A DNA stretch of 64,000 bases from Hymenobacter pini (GTDB lineage: Bacteria; Bacteroidota; Bacteroidia; Cytophagales; Hymenobacteraceae). Positions 8,441 through 17,276 of the stretch are shown piece after piece. Positions within the stretch are counted from its first letter, which is position 1. Each line of letters begins with the position of its first letter. The translations under genes and the position numbers were made by a program. Location: the NCBI RefSeq assembly GCF_020421205.1, contig NZ_JAIZZH010000001.1:186001-250000 (forward strand). The letters run 5' to 3'. The notes below the pieces were generated by a model. It was not told the origin of the DNA. It worked only from the letters and a program-made list of their open reading frames with translations, and did no database searches.

Positions 8441-9013
8441 ATGGCTAATAAGCTCGATTCGTTACCGGTAGTAGATGCCCCCACCCGAGCCGAGTGGCGC
8501 GCCTGGCTGCTGGAAAACCACCAGCAGCCCACCGGCGTGTGGCTGGTACTATACCGCAAAGGCAGCGGCCGGCTCACTTACCCCGAAGCCGTAGAGGAGG
8601 CGCTGTGCTTCGGCTGGATTGACTCGGTACCGCGCAAAATCGATGAGGAGCGGCGGCAGCAATATTTCAGCCCCCGCAAGAAAGGCAGCGTGTGGTCGGC
8701 CGTGAACAAGCAGCGGCTTGCCGAATTGGCGGCGGCGGGCTTGCTGCACCCATCCGGCCAAGCCAAAATAGCCGCCGCCCAGCAAGATGGTAGTTGGACC
8801 CTCCTTGATGCCGTAGAACGGCTGGAATTGCCGCCCGATTTAGCCGCTGCTCTATCTGTCAACGAGGTGGCTAATCAGCATTTCACCGCCTATTCGCCTA
8901 GCGTCCGGAAAATGGTGCTGCAGCGCCTGTTGGCGGTGAAGCGCCCCGAAACCCGGCAGCAGCACATTACCCGCATTGTGGAGCGCGCCGCCCGCAACGA
9001 GCGGCCCTTCTAA
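8441..9013 (+). CDS. YdeI/OmdA family protein
   Basis: A 190-residue cytoplasmic protein matching the bacteriocin-protection, YdeI or OmpD-associated (OmdA) family. Recognisable parts are RAEWRAWLLENHQQPTGVWLV, the CFGWIDSVPRKID box, YFSPRKKGSVWSAVNK, and the C-terminal helical region SVRKMVLQRLLAVKRPETRQQHITRIVE that defines PF13376. Biochemical function is unknown; family names come from weak genetic links to outer-membrane proteins. The D-aminoacylase-like gene starts 16 bp after its stop, so the two are likely an operon. A second OmdA-type protein is encoded at 33437. Confidence 0.88.
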   Translation: MANKLDSLPVVDAPTRAEWRAWLLENHQQPTGVWLVLYRKGSGRLTYPEAVEEALCFGWIDSVPRKIDEERRQQYFSPRKKGSVWSAVNKQRLAELAAAGLLHPSGQAKIAAAQQDGSWTLLDAVERLELPPDLAAALSVNEVANQHFTAYSPSVRKMVLQRLLAVKRPETRQQHITRIVERAARNERPF

Positions 9014-9028
9014 TGCTTGCCATTTCGT

Positions 9029-10627
9029 ATGACTATTGCCCTGCGCCTGTTTTGCTCAGCTTTGGCGCTGCTGTGCCTGCCCGGTCTGGCTGTCGCCCAA
9101 ATGCCTGAGCGGGCGGATATCCTGATTCGGAACGGGCGGCTGTACGACGGTACCGGCAACACTTGGACGCTGGGCGACGTGGCCGTGCGCGCGGGGCGCA
9201 TTGTGGCCGTGGGCCGGCTGCCCGCCGGCTACCTCGCCGATACTGTGCTGGACGCCCGCGGCCTAGCCGTAGCCCCCGGCTTCATCGACGTGCACACCCA
9301 CATCGAGGACGACGAAGCTCGCCAACCCACGGCCGATAACTTCCTGCTCGACGGCGTTACGACCGTGGTAACCGGCAACTGCGGCTCCTCCCGGTCCGAT
9401 TTGCGCCGCTACTTCCGTCAGCTTGATAGCCTACACCTCTCCGTGAATGTGGCTTCTCTGGTAGGGCAGGGCACGGTGCGCAAGGCCGTGATGGGCCGGG
9501 CGCAGCGCCAACCCACCGAGGTGGAGCTACAACGCATGGAGGCCCTCACCGATAGCGCCATGCGGGCCGGAGCGGTGGGCTTGTCGTCGGGGCTGATTTA
9601 CGTGCCGGGCACCTACACCCGCACGCCCGAGCTGGTGCGGCTGGCCCGGGTAGCCGCCCGCCACCACGGCCTCTACGCCACCCACATGCGCAACGAGTCC
9701 GACAGCGTGCGGCAGGCCATTCAGGAGGCGTTGCTGATTGGGCGGGAAACGGGCTTGCCCGTGCAGATTTCGCACCTGAAGCTGGGCGGCCAACGCAACT
9801 GGGGCCACGCTGCCGAGCTGCTGCAACTCATTGAAACCGCCCGCCAGCAGGGCCAGCCCGTCACCATCGACCAGTACCCCTACACGGCCAGCTCCACCAG
9901 CCTCAGCACCCTGCTGCCCGACGACGTGCAGGCCGACGGCCGCGACTCCCTGCGCGCCCGCCTGGCCCGCCCGGCCACGCGCCGCGCGGTGGAGCAGTTT
10001 CTGGTGCAGCGGCTGCGCAGCAAGGGGCTCCGGCACTTCAGCTACGCCGTGGTAGCCAGCTTCCCGCCCGACACCAGCTACCACGGCCGCAGCCTGGAGG
10101 AAATCAACCGGCTGCGCCACCGCCCGCACAATGCCCGCGCCGAAGCCGCCACTATCCTCGACCTAGTGCTGCAGTACGATGTCGGCATGGTGTTTCACGG
10201 CATGAGTGAGTCCGACGTACAGACCATTATGCGCTACCCCCAGAACATGGTGGCCTCCGATGCCAGTATCCGGGTGTGGCGGGAGGGCGCGCCGCACCCG
10301 CGCGGCTACGGCTCCAACGCCCGCGTGCTGGGCCACTACGTGCGCGAGCTGCGCGTCATCACCCTGGAAGAAGCCATCCGGCGCATGACCAGCCTGCCGG
10401 CCCAGACCTTCGGCTTCACCAGCCGCGGCCTGCTGCGTCCCGGCTTCGCGGCTGATATTGTGGTGTTCGACCCCGCCACCGTGGCCGATAAATCCACTTT
10501 CACCCAGCCCCACCAGTATTCGGTAGGCATGCGCTACGTGCTGGTAAACGGCCGCCTCACCGTGCGCGAAGGCCGGCACACCGGCCAGCGCGCCGGGCAG
10601 GTGCTCTACGGGCCGGGGAAGGAGTAG
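9029..10627 (+). CDS. N-acyl-D-amino-acid deacylase-like amidohydrolase, secreted
   Basis: A 532-residue amidohydrolase-superfamily enzyme with a signal peptide (LRLFCSALALLCLPGLAVAQ), so probably periplasmic. The metal site begins with GFIDVHTHIEDD (His89, His91). The family-specific GNCG with Cys118 is present, the Cys ligand seen in D-aminoacylases. Further likely metal ligands are in THMRNES and QISHLKLGG, and DASIRVW lies near the C-terminus. It likely hydrolyses N-acyl-D-amino acids or D-amino-acid-containing peptides, which would suit recycling of wall-derived D-amino acids, but dihydroorotase-like activities cannot be excluded. The ATG at 9029 is preferred to the TTG at 9017 because it begins the signal peptide. 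Confidence 0.88.
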   Translation: MTIALRLFCSALALLCLPGLAVAQMPERADILIRNGRLYDGTGNTWTLGDVAVRAGRIVAVGRLPAGYLADTVLDARGLAVAPGFIDVHTHIEDDEARQPTADNFLLDGVTTVVTGNCGSSRSDLRRYFRQLDSLHLSVNVASLVGQGTVRKAVMGRAQRQPTEVELQRMEALTDSAMRAGAVGLSSGLIYVPGTYTRTPELVRLARVAARHHGLYATHMRNESDSVRQAIQEALLIGRETGLPVQISHLKLGGQRNWGHAAELLQLIETARQQGQPVTIDQYPYTASSTSLSTLLPDDVQADGRDSLRARLARPATRRAVEQFLVQRLRSKGLRHFSYAVVASFPPDTSYHGRSLEEINRLRHRPHNARAEAATILDLVLQYDVGMVFHGMSESDVQTIMRYPQNMVASDASIRVWREGAPHPRGYGSNARVLGHYVRELRVITLEEAIRRMTSLPAQTFGFTSRGLLRPGFAADIVVFDPATVADKSTFTQPHQYSVGMRYVLVNGRLTVREGRHTGQRAGQVLYGPGKE

Positions 10628-10646
10628 CACAAAACACCAGTAATAA

Positions 10647-10776
10647 ACCCTGCTGTCGGCATGAGCATGTCGCGCATCAGGCGAGGACGAAGGACCTTGT
10701 CACGTTGTAACGACCTGTTCAGACGTGATAAAGTCTTTCGTCCTCACTTGATGCGCGACATACTCAGGATGACAGG
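10647..10776. repeat. Interspersed palindromic element, copy A (GTCATCC-type ends)
   Basis: An imperfect inverted repeat. The left arm (tgagcatgtcgcgcatcagg... gaggacgaaggac) pairs with the right arm (gtctttcgtcctcacttgatgcgcgacatactca), and the right end reads caggatgacagg. The inner GAGGACGAAGGAC box also occurs in the element at 58105, and TTGATGCGC-ACAT in the one at 56173. It lies between two convergent genes (10627 and 10783) and is followed by a T-run, so it may also terminate transcription. Confidence 0.75.
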
Positions 10777-10782
10777 ATTTTT

Positions 10783-12132
10783 TTACACCCGTTCCAGCAC
10801 GCGCCAGCCGTGGCCGGGCACCGGCAGCTCGTCGCCGGGTTGAAACATCAGCTGCTGGCCGCTAAACACGTCCCGCCAAGTGCCGGCGGCTTCGGTGGGC
10901 AGCGTGAGGGGCGTTTCGCGGGGTTCGGTGTTGATGACGCAGAGGATGGCCGCGCCTTGTTTTTCGCGCAGGAAACCGTAGAGTTGTTCGGGGCCGGGGA
11001 GGCGGTGGAAACGGCTGGCCGGGTCGCCGTTGCGCAGGGCCGGGTGGCGGCGCTTGAGCTGGAGCAGGGTGGTGTAGAAGGCCTGCAGCGGAATGCTGGC
11101 CCAGTCAATCGTGTCCCGGTCGAAGAACTGCAGGCGGCGGTTGAGGGCGGCTTCCTGACCGGTGTACACCAGCGGCATGCCGGGCAGCAGCACCGTGAGC
11201 ACGGCAAACGGCAGCGCCAGCGGGCCCAGCCGCTCGTACTCGGTGCCGTCCCAGCTGTTCACGTCGTGGTTGCTGGTGAAGTGCATCAGGTACACCGAGG
11301 GCGGGTATTTGGCCCGCTCGGCAGCCAGGTACACATCAATGTCCTGCAGACGGGCTTTGCCTTCGGCAATGTGGTCGAGCAGGTAGTGCAGGCGCAGGCC
11401 GAAGGTCATGTTGAAGGCCCGCTCCAGCAACTTGGTGTCGGAATTGAACTCCTCCCAGCTCAGGCCGCCGCTGGGGTAGAGCTCGTCCCACTCGGCCAGC
11501 ATAAACAGGGGCTTCACCTCGTCCAGCTCCAGGCGGGCCTCGTCCCAGAAATCGGTGGGCACCAAGCCGGCCACGTCGCAGCGGTAGCCGTCAATATCGG
11601 CCTCGCGCACCCAGTACAGCAGGGCGTCGGTCATGTAACGGCGTAGGGTTTGGTTCGAGTAGTCGAAGGCCACCACGTCGGTCCAGTCGGCTACGGGCGG
11701 TACTAAGTTGCCCTGGGCGTCGTGCTGGTACCACTCGGGGTGCTGCTGCACCAGCGGGTTGTCCCAGCTGGTGTGGTTGGCTACCCAGTCGAGCAGCACC
11801 CGCAGGCCGAGGCGGTGAGCGGTTTGCACCAAGTGGCGTAAATCGTCCAAGGTGCCAAACTCCGGGTTCACTCCGAAATAGTCCTGCACAGCGTACTGGC
11901 TGCCCAGTGTGCCTTTGCGCTCCACCATGCCGATGGGGTGAATCGGCATCAGCCACACGATGCTGATGCCCATGGCCACCAGCCGGGGCAAATGCGCCTC
12001 AAACGCCCGGAACGTGCCCTCCGGGGTGAAATTACGCAGGTTGACTTCGTAAATGGTGGCGTTGACGGCCCACTCGGGATGGCGCACCCGAAACAGGTGC
12101 GACTGGGGATGCAGCGGTTCTTCAGCAGACAT
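10783..12132 (-). CDS. Alpha-amylase family glycoside hydrolase (GH13), cytoplasmic
   Basis: A 449-residue GH13 enzyme. All four conserved regions are present: LLDWVANH at 113-120, DGYRCDVAG with nucleophile Asp186, the acid/base Glu214 in MLAEWDE, and FTSNHD with Asp290. A C-terminal beta domain ends VPGHGWRVLERV. There is no signal peptide, so it acts inside the cell on short alpha-glucans, maltodextrins or glycogen fragments. The compact length and the lack of an N-terminal carbohydrate-binding module fit a maltogenic or cyclomaltodextrinase-like amylase. It lies about 20 kb from the alpha-glucan genes at 31-38 kb. ATG at 12132. Confidence 0.92.
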   Translation of the reverse strand: MSAEEPLHPQSHLFRVRHPEWAVNATIYEVNLRNFTPEGTFRAFEAHLPRLVAMGISIVWLMPIHPIGMVERKGTLGSQYAVQDYFGVNPEFGTLDDLRHLVQTAHRLGLRVLLDWVANHTSWDNPLVQQHPEWYQHDAQGNLVPPVADWTDVVAFDYSNQTLRRYMTDALLYWVREADIDGYRCDVAGLVPTDFWDEARLELDEVKPLFMLAEWDELYPSGGLSWEEFNSDTKLLERAFNMTFGLRLHYLLDHIAEGKARLQDIDVYLAAERAKYPPSVYLMHFTSNHDVNSWDGTEYERLGPLALPFAVLTVLLPGMPLVYTGQEAALNRRLQFFDRDTIDWASIPLQAFYTTLLQLKRRHPALRNGDPASRFHRLPGPEQLYGFLREKQGAAILCVINTEPRETPLTLPTEAAGTWRDVFSGQQLMFQPGDELPVPGHGWRVLERV

Positions 12133-12461
12133 AACAGGGGTGTTTCCTGCGGTTGAACGACGAGCAGCGGCGGAGGTTCTTTGCTTAATTGGCTTGGGGC
12201 TCGAAGAAATCCACCTCTCAGACAGTCATTCCGAGCGAAGCCGACACCCGAGAGCTAGAGCTAGTTCCCCTCCTTGGAAAGGAGGGGCTAGGGGTGGTTG
12301 ATAATCGTAGAACGGTTTTCAGAAGGAGTTTCTAGTTGATTTTCAGACGCGAGGTCAACCACCCCTAACCCCTCCTTTCCAAGGAGGGGAACTAGCTCTA
12401 GCCTTTAATCTTCACAATTTCTGTTACACAAAATCTGTCTTGGTAGCACAGAACGGCCACT
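12133..12461. other. Gene-free gap holding two kinds of inverted repeat
   Basis: No convincing reading frame on either strand. It starts with the upstream region of the amylase gene (minus strand). Next is a fragment of the GTCATTC-type element (cagtcattccgagcgaagcc at 12223-12242). A 48-bp arm inverted repeat follows (separate entry), then ~60 bp of A/T-richer sequence before the end of the serine hydrolase gene. Confidence 0.7.
12254..12402. repeat. 48-bp-arm inverted repeat, MITE-like
   Basis: Arms 12254-12301 and 12355-12402 match as reverse complements at 47 of 48 positions, around a 53-bp spacer. Each arm contains its own small palindrome (ctccttggaaaggag) and ends in a CCACCCCTAAC/GTTAGGGGTGG box. 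No transposase and no clear target-site duplication are visible. The long matched arms around a unique spacer look like a non-autonomous mobile element or a large hairpin. Confidence 0.75.
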
Positions 12462-13964
12462 CTACTGCTTCAGATACTCGGCGGCGGCGCGGTTTTTGGG
12501 GTTGAGTGCTAGGGCGCGGGTGTAGTGCTGGGTGGCCAGCTTCTTGTTACCGAGAGCGGCGTAGGTTTCGGCGAGGCTGTCGTAGGTGTTGGCGCTTTGG
12601 GGGTAGAGCTGCACGTTGAGCTGGAACACGGCCAGGGCATCATTGAGCTGGCCCTGCTCCACCAGCGAATAGCCCCAGGCGTTGATGGCCGGTTCAGGTA
12701 GCTCGGTGGCCGGGTTCTGGCGGCGGACCTTCTTCACTTCTTCGTTCAGGTGGGCAAAGCCCCGCTGGCGCAGGGTGCGGTGCAACGCACGCAGGGTAGG
12801 GGGCAGGCCGAAGCCGTCGGCTACGCACATGTCGGGCAGGTAGCAGGCGGCCAGCGCATCCACGAACCGCTCGGGGTTGGCGCCCTGCAGGTTGGTGAGC
12901 ACCACAATGGCCAGCTCATCCTGCGGGTACACAAACACCGCCGAGCGGCCTCCGCCCACCGGAGCCACGGCCGGGTGCTCGGGGCGGCCGACGGTGGGCC
13001 AGCCCAAGGCGTAGCCGGTGAGCTTGCCCCCGAAGCTGCGGGTGGAACCGTCGGTGAGGCGGCCGGGCGTCCAGAGGGCGGTCAGGCTTTGGGGCTTCAA
13101 CAGTTGGCCCTGCTGCAGCGCCACCAGCCAGCGGGCTATTTCCTGAGCCGTGGAGCTCATGCCGGCCGCCGGGCGGAGCGAGGGCGGAAACACCTCAAAC
13201 AGGTTGCGCAGCTCCTTGCCCCGGCGCGGCTGCCCGTTGCTGTACTGCGTGAAGGTGTAGCCGCGCGACAGGTGGGGCACCACGTTGTGCGCGTCGCCGA
13301 AGCTGGTGCGAGGCAGGCCCACCACGTCCAGTTGCCGCTGCTGGATAAACTCAGCAAATGGCTGCCCGCTAAGCTGGGTGATGAGGCGGCCCAGCAGCAG
13401 GTAGTTGGTTTGGTTGTAGGCAAACCGTTCCCCGGGCTTGAACGCCAGGGGCTGCTGCTGCACCTGCTGCCAGGCGGCGGCCTCGTTGTTTTCCGTCACC
13501 AGCGCATCCTCGGGCAGGATATCGGGCAGGCCGGAGGTGTGGGTGAGCAGCTGCCGCACCGTGGCCGGGTGCCAGGCGGTGGGCAGCTCGGGCTGGTAGC
13601 GGCCAATGGGCGCGTCGAGGTCCAGCTTGCCGGCTTCCACCAGCTGCATCACCGCCACGCCCACAAAGGCTTTGGTGATGGAGTTGAGGAAAAAGCGCGT
13701 CTGCCCGGTTACCTGCACGGAATCCTGGATGTTGGACAGGCCGTAGTTGCCCAGCTTTACTATTTGGCCGCGGCGCACCACCGCCAGCTGCAAACCCGGA
13801 ATGCGCAACTGCTGCATAGCCTGCTTCACCAGCAAATCTATACTGTCAGTAGGGGCCGTTTGGGTGATGAGGGGCGAGTTCTGAGCCGCCGCAACGGGGG
13901 CGAAACCCAGCGCCAGGGAACTGCCGAGCAGGCCGGCGCACAGGGAGCGGAAGGACGTTTTCAT
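12462..13964 (-). CDS. Periplasmic serine hydrolase with C-terminal TPR repeats
   Basis: A 500-residue protein. A signal peptide (cleavage near VAAAQ at ~28) precedes a beta-lactamase-like PF00144 domain with SITK at 95-98 as the catalytic Ser-x-x-Lys and an N-terminal Tyr motif FAYNQTNY (Y-x-x-N variant). The third motif region is APVGGGRSAVF. The last ~100 residues form two to three tetratricopeptide repeats (NAWGYSLVEQGQLNDALAVFQLN, then TYDSLAETYAALGNKKLATQHYTRALALNPKN). This combination is frequent in Bacteroidota; substrates are usually peptides or esters and are not defined. The ATG at 13964 is chosen because it starts the signal peptide; a longer frame upstream has no such features. 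Confidence 0.88.
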   Translation of the reverse strand: MKTSFRSLCAGLLGSSLALGFAPVAAAQNSPLITQTAPTDSIDLLVKQAMQQLRIPGLQLAVVRRGQIVKLGNYGLSNIQDSVQVTGQTRFFLNSITKAFVGVAVMQLVEAGKLDLDAPIGRYQPELPTAWHPATVRQLLTHTSGLPDILPEDALVTENNEAAAWQQVQQQPLAFKPGERFAYNQTNYLLLGRLITQLSGQPFAEFIQQRQLDVVGLPRTSFGDAHNVVPHLSRGYTFTQYSNGQPRRGKELRNLFEVFPPSLRPAAGMSSTAQEIARWLVALQQGQLLKPQSLTALWTPGRLTDGSTRSFGGKLTGYALGWPTVGRPEHPAVAPVGGGRSAVFVYPQDELAIVVLTNLQGANPERFVDALAACYLPDMCVADGFGLPPTLRALHRTLRQRGFAHLNEEVKKVRRQNPATELPEPAINAWGYSLVEQGQLNDALAVFQLNVQLYPQSANTYDSLAETYAALGNKKLATQHYTRALALNPKNRAAAEYLKQ

Positions 13965-14107
13965 AGCATGGTCAGAATAGGCGAACAGCACCCCGGCGCA
14001 CCCGCACCAGAGCGTTTGATAAGGCAGATGGCCCACCGGCGGCCACGGTTGCCCTGGGTGAGTCGGGATTTGAATAAGACGTTGAGTATCTGCTGAAAGA
14101 AAACACC

Positions 14108-14137
14108 AACGGCGCTAATTGAATAATCAGCGCCGTT
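14108..14137 (-). terminator. Hairpin terminator after the carboxylesterase
   Basis: A 13-bp stem with one G-U type mismatch (aacggcgctaatt / aatcagcgccgtt) and a four-base loop, 26 bp beyond the esterase stop. On the minus strand it runs into GGTGTTTTCTTT. Confidence 0.75.
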
Positions 14138-14162
14138 ATAATAGGGGTATTGAAGAACCGCC

Positions 14163-15488
14163 TTACACCTGCTCTACGTCCAGCACGCCGGGTAGGCGAA
14201 TGTGGGGCGGAAGCTGGCCGGTGCGGGCAAAATCGGCCCAGAACTGGCGCACGGGGCGGCCGGCGGCTTCCACTTCGGGCCAAGCGGCCTCGCCCAGCAA
14301 CGGCACGGGTGCCCAGGCTTCGGCCGAGCCGAACAGCAGCGGCAAATCAATAGTGTGGGCCCCGCCAAACTCGCTGCCGGGCGGGTGGTAGGGCACCCGG
14401 AACAAGTAGGCGCGGCCCCCGGCCCGGGCGTGGCGGCGGGCAAAGGCGGCGGCCGGCCCTACGTAAATGCGCCGCGAGCCGCCCGTAATAAGCGCCTGCA
14501 GCAGCGCCGGCACCGGCCGCGGCAGCGTGAGCAGCCGACGCAGCGGCGGGGCAATGACAGCAAAGAACCGCAGCTCATCGGCCGTGGCCCCAATCAGCAC
14601 GTCGAAGTGCCGGGCGGCGGCCTGCCAAGCGGCCGGAGCTTGTGTTTCGGGGGGCAGCGGGGCGGCTCCGTACTGAATCCCGAACGGCATGCCGGCCCGC
14701 AGGCCCGACCACCGGGCGGCCCGCTCGGCCCGGGGCTGGGCGGCCAGCACCGTTGCCAGGGGCGCATCAGGCGGGAGGGGGTGCACGGCGGCGGCCATAG
14801 CCCGGCCCATGCGGGCGCGGCCAGGGGCCAGCCCCAGCGGGGCGCTGTGCAGAATCACGCGCTGAAAGAGCTGGTTAGCCCCTTCCGCCAGCATCAGGTG
14901 GGCTGCCGCGTCGCCACCCGAGGAGTGGCCCAGCAGCGTCACGCGGCCGGCATCACCCCCGAAAGCGGCACTATTGCGCTGCACCCAGCGCAGGGCACTC
15001 AGCAAATCGAGCAGGCCCAGGTTGGCGGGCGCGTGCCGGTGGCCCAGAAACCCCAGCATGCCCAGGCGGTAGCTCACGGCCACTACTACCAGGCCCTGCT
15101 CCCGCACCAGCGGGGCGGGGTCGTAAAAGGCCAGGTCGCCGGCCCCGCTCACGTAGGAGCCCCCGTGAATCCAGACCAGTACCGCTCGTGGCGGACCCGT
15201 CTGGTAATCGGTCGGGGTCGTAACCGTCAGGCGCAGACAGTCCTCATTGAAAGTACGGCCGGCCAGGGCAGGGCCCAGGGCCTCCTGCAAGGCTGGATCG
15301 GGCATCTGGGGGCAAACCGGGCCGGGAGCAATGGCCTGAAAGGTTTCGGTGTGGGCGGGCTCATCGGTGGGCGGCTGAAACCGGGCGGCCCGGGCGTAGC
15401 GGATGCCGCTGGCGCGCACCAGGCCGGCGTAGTAATGGCCCTGCACAGGGCCGTCGGCGGTCAGGAATAGAGGAGCGGAATCAGTCAT
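14163..15488 (-). CDS. Carboxylesterase type B (alpha/beta hydrolase)
   Basis: A 441-residue member of the carboxylesterase/cholinesterase family (PF00135). Seen in order: the disulfide-type EDC motif (82-84), the oxyanion-hole VWIHGGSYVSG (near 105-115), the nucleophile elbow GHSSGG with Ser189, and a C-terminal GGAHTIDLPLLFG that supplies the catalytic His. It lacks a signal peptide, so it may be cytoplasmic, and is shorter than typical ~500-residue members. It should hydrolyse carboxylic esters; the natural substrate is unknown. Start at ATG 15488 rather than the five-residue longer form. Very GC-rich, which creates long antisense open frames here that I do not accept as genes. Confidence 0.9.
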   Translation of the reverse strand: MTDSAPLFLTADGPVQGHYYAGLVRASGIRYARAARFQPPTDEPAHTETFQAIAPGPVCPQMPDPALQEALGPALAGRTFNEDCLRLTVTTPTDYQTGPPRAVLVWIHGGSYVSGAGDLAFYDPAPLVREQGLVVVAVSYRLGMLGFLGHRHAPANLGLLDLLSALRWVQRNSAAFGGDAGRVTLLGHSSGGDAAAHLMLAEGANQLFQRVILHSAPLGLAPGRARMGRAMAAAVHPLPPDAPLATVLAAQPRAERAARWSGLRAGMPFGIQYGAAPLPPETQAPAAWQAAARHFDVLIGATADELRFFAVIAPPLRRLLTLPRPVPALLQALITGGSRRIYVGPAAAFARRHARAGGRAYLFRVPYHPPGSEFGGAHTIDLPLLFGSAEAWAPVPLLGEAAWPEVEAAGRPVRQFWADFARTGQLPPHIRLPGVLDVEQV

Positions 15489-15594
15489 GCAAGGCGGGAA
15501 CAAAGTGGCCTGGGCGGATAATGCATACCATCGACCCTGCTTTCAGGTTTCCACAGTATGCACCCCGGCCCTGGCGGCCCGCATACTTCCCCGG

Positions 15595-15996
15595 CTATTG
15601 GTTACCGGCCGGATGGTAACGGCGCGGCTGATGCCGCACACCGCCAAACAGGTACAGCATCAGGGTGCGGGAGTAGCGCAGGCTAAGCGGGGTGAGCAGC
15701 ACCGCTACTGCGGCCACACTGGTCACGTACACCCACACGGCCGGGTCCTGGAGCAGGTGATAAACCAGAAAGCCGGTTACCAGCATAATAGCCGTGGAAA
15801 AAGCATAGCTGATAAACATGGCCCCCCAGTAAAAACCCGGCTCCGGCTCGTAGGCCTGACCGCATATAGGACAGTGCTCCGGCATTTCGGCGAAGCGCAC
15901 CGGATTGAATACTGAGTGACTGAACAAATGGCCTTCGTGGCAGCGGGGGCAGCGTTGCTGCGCTACGGCCAGGATGGTGGAATCGATAGTTGCCAT
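15595..15996 (-). CDS. DUF983 family zinc-ribbon membrane protein
   Basis: A 133-residue protein. The N-terminus has two CxxC pairs, CPRC at 16-19 and CPIC at 42-45, predicted to hold one zinc. Two transmembrane helices follow (GAMFISYAFSTAIMLVTGFLVYHLL and VWVYVTSVAAVAVLLTPLSL) and a short basic tail. This is the usual DUF983 plan in Bacteroidota and alphaproteobacteria; the function is unknown. ATG 15996 gives the standard MATID... start; the longer open frame upstream adds nothing recognisable. Monocistronic by position. Confidence 0.88.
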   Translation of the reverse strand: MATIDSTILAVAQQRCPRCHEGHLFSHSVFNPVRFAEMPEHCPICGQAYEPEPGFYWGAMFISYAFSTAIMLVTGFLVYHLLQDPAVWVYVTSVAAVAVLLTPLSLRYSRTLMLYLFGGVRHQPRRYHPAGNQ

Positions 15997-16033
15997 GGTT
16001 GAAAACGCGTATTGCGAAGTACATGACCAAAAT

Positions 16034-16066
16034 AAAACACCCCTCACGCGGATGTAAGGGGCGTTT
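16034..16066 (-). terminator. Weak hairpin downstream of the AraC gene
   Basis: A stem of about 12 bp including G-U pairs (aacgcccctta with tgaggggtgttt on the minus strand) followed by TTTTATTTT. It lies between the AraC-family gene and the DUF983 gene, which are on the same strand. Confidence 0.55.
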
Positions 16067-16170
16067 CCGGGTTTGTCCGGTACAAATCAACGCAGCCCAG
16101 AGGCAAAGACATGAATAGGCGAAAAAAGCCTTCGGGAGCCGGACCGGCAAACTAGAAATACATAAATGAG

Positions 16171-16268
16171 AACGTCATGCTGAGCTTGTCGAATCATGTC
16201 TGCCGTTTCGTTGGGATTACACTTCAACGTCAGCACGCGAGATTCCTCGGCTTCGCTCGGAATGACGT
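16171..16268. repeat. Interspersed palindromic element, copy C
   Basis: The left end is aacgtcatgctgagcttgtcg. The right end is cagcacgcgagattcctcgg followed by cttcgctcggaatgacgt. The outer ends pair imperfectly (ACGTCATnCnGAG...). The CAGCACGCGAGATTCCTCGG box recurs exactly in the element at 56173. Intergenic, just past the end of the AraC gene. Confidence 0.7.
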
Positions 16269-16276
16269 ACCAACTG

Positions 16277-17158
16277 CTACCTATTACCTGTTACCGCACT
16301 GCTGGCCAGCCGGAATGTTTCGGGGGTTTGGCCGGTGTGCTTGCGGAAGTAGCGGCCGAAGTAGGACGCATCCTCGAAACCCAGCTGGTCGGCTATTTGG
16401 GCCACGGTGGCATCGGTGTGGCGCAGCAGGCGGCGGGCTTCAATCAGCACGCGCTCCTGGATGAGGGTGCTGGCCGTTTTGGCCAGGTGGCGCTTGCAGA
16501 GGGCGTTAAGGTGATTAGGCGAAACGTGCAGCCAGTCGGCGTACTGCTGCACCTCCCGCTGCTGCCGGAAGTGCTGGTTAAGCAGGCTGCCAAACTCGCG
16601 CAAAAGCTGCTGGGCGTGGCGAGGCTCCCCGGCGGGCCGGGGCTCATCGGCCGGATACTGGCGGGCGGCCAGCTCCAGGCACAGCAGCAAGTACGCCCGA
16701 AATACCTCGTCCTGCTGCGGGGCCGGGCTCAGGTGCTCCCGCCACATCCGTTCCATGATAGGGCCTAGCGCTAGATCCGGGGATGGGAGGTAGAGCACCG
16801 GGGCGTGGGCGTGCTGAAAAAACGGATACTCAAACAGGCGGCTGCCGGGGTAGCGGAACAGGTAGAAGTCGGCCTCGAACAACACCACGTAGCCCTGCGC
16901 ATTCTCAGAAAGCTGCCATTGGTGCACCTGGCCGGGTGTCATAAAAAACAGACTGCCAGGCTTCAGCTCATAGCTGATCAGGTCGATGGTATGGGTGCCG
17001 TGGCCCTCCGTGACGTACAGCAGCAGGTAAAAATCGTGGGCGTGGGGCTGGCTCACGCCGGGGAAGTTGGCCACGTGCTGAGCCAGCCGCTCCAGGTACC
17101 ACGGCCGCCGCGCCCGCCCCTGAGGAAACGATTCAAGCGTGAGAACGGGTAGGGCCAT
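16277..17158 (-). CDS. AraC family transcriptional regulator with cupin sensor domain
   Basis: A 293-residue regulator. The N-terminal ~150 residues are the AraC-type cupin sensor (PHAHDFYLLLYVTEGHGTHTIDL and PGSLFFMTPGQVHQW). The C-terminal ~100 residues have two helix-turn-helix motifs: VSPNHLNALCKRHLAKTAS, then VAQIADQLGFEDASYFGRYFRKHTGQTPETFR, the standard AraC signature. It should bind DNA and respond to a small ligand, often a sugar. The target is not obvious: neighbours are the DUF983 gene and an unknown membrane protein. ATG 17158. Confidence 0.92.
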   Translation of the reverse strand: MALPVLTLESFPQGRARRPWYLERLAQHVANFPGVSQPHAHDFYLLLYVTEGHGTHTIDLISYELKPGSLFFMTPGQVHQWQLSENAQGYVVLFEADFYLFRYPGSRLFEYPFFQHAHAPVLYLPSPDLALGPIMERMWREHLSPAPQQDEVFRAYLLLCLELAARQYPADEPRPAGEPRHAQQLLREFGSLLNQHFRQQREVQQYADWLHVSPNHLNALCKRHLAKTASTLIQERVLIEARRLLRHTDATVAQIADQLGFEDASYFGRYFRKHTGQTPETFRLASSAVTGNR

Positions 17159-17276
17159 GTGAGCTGCGGTAGGAAGGTGAGGGGTAGGAGGAAGTGCAGC
17201 TGGGAAGGCAGTGCCCGCGGCCGTTGGTAAAGCTAACCTGTCCGCGCTATTGTGCAGAAGTCCTATCCCTCAGACG

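Noticed and set aside
12750..14096. 448-residue open frame antisense to the serine hydrolase gene
   Set aside because: Low-complexity Gly/Ala/His/Gln-rich translation typical of the complement of GC-rich coding sequence; the opposite strand has clear motifs and a signal peptide.
14202..15470. 422-residue open frame antisense to the carboxylesterase
   Set aside because: The translation has no recognisable domain and is rich in Gly/Gln/Arg/His; the esterase frame has the full catalytic motif set.
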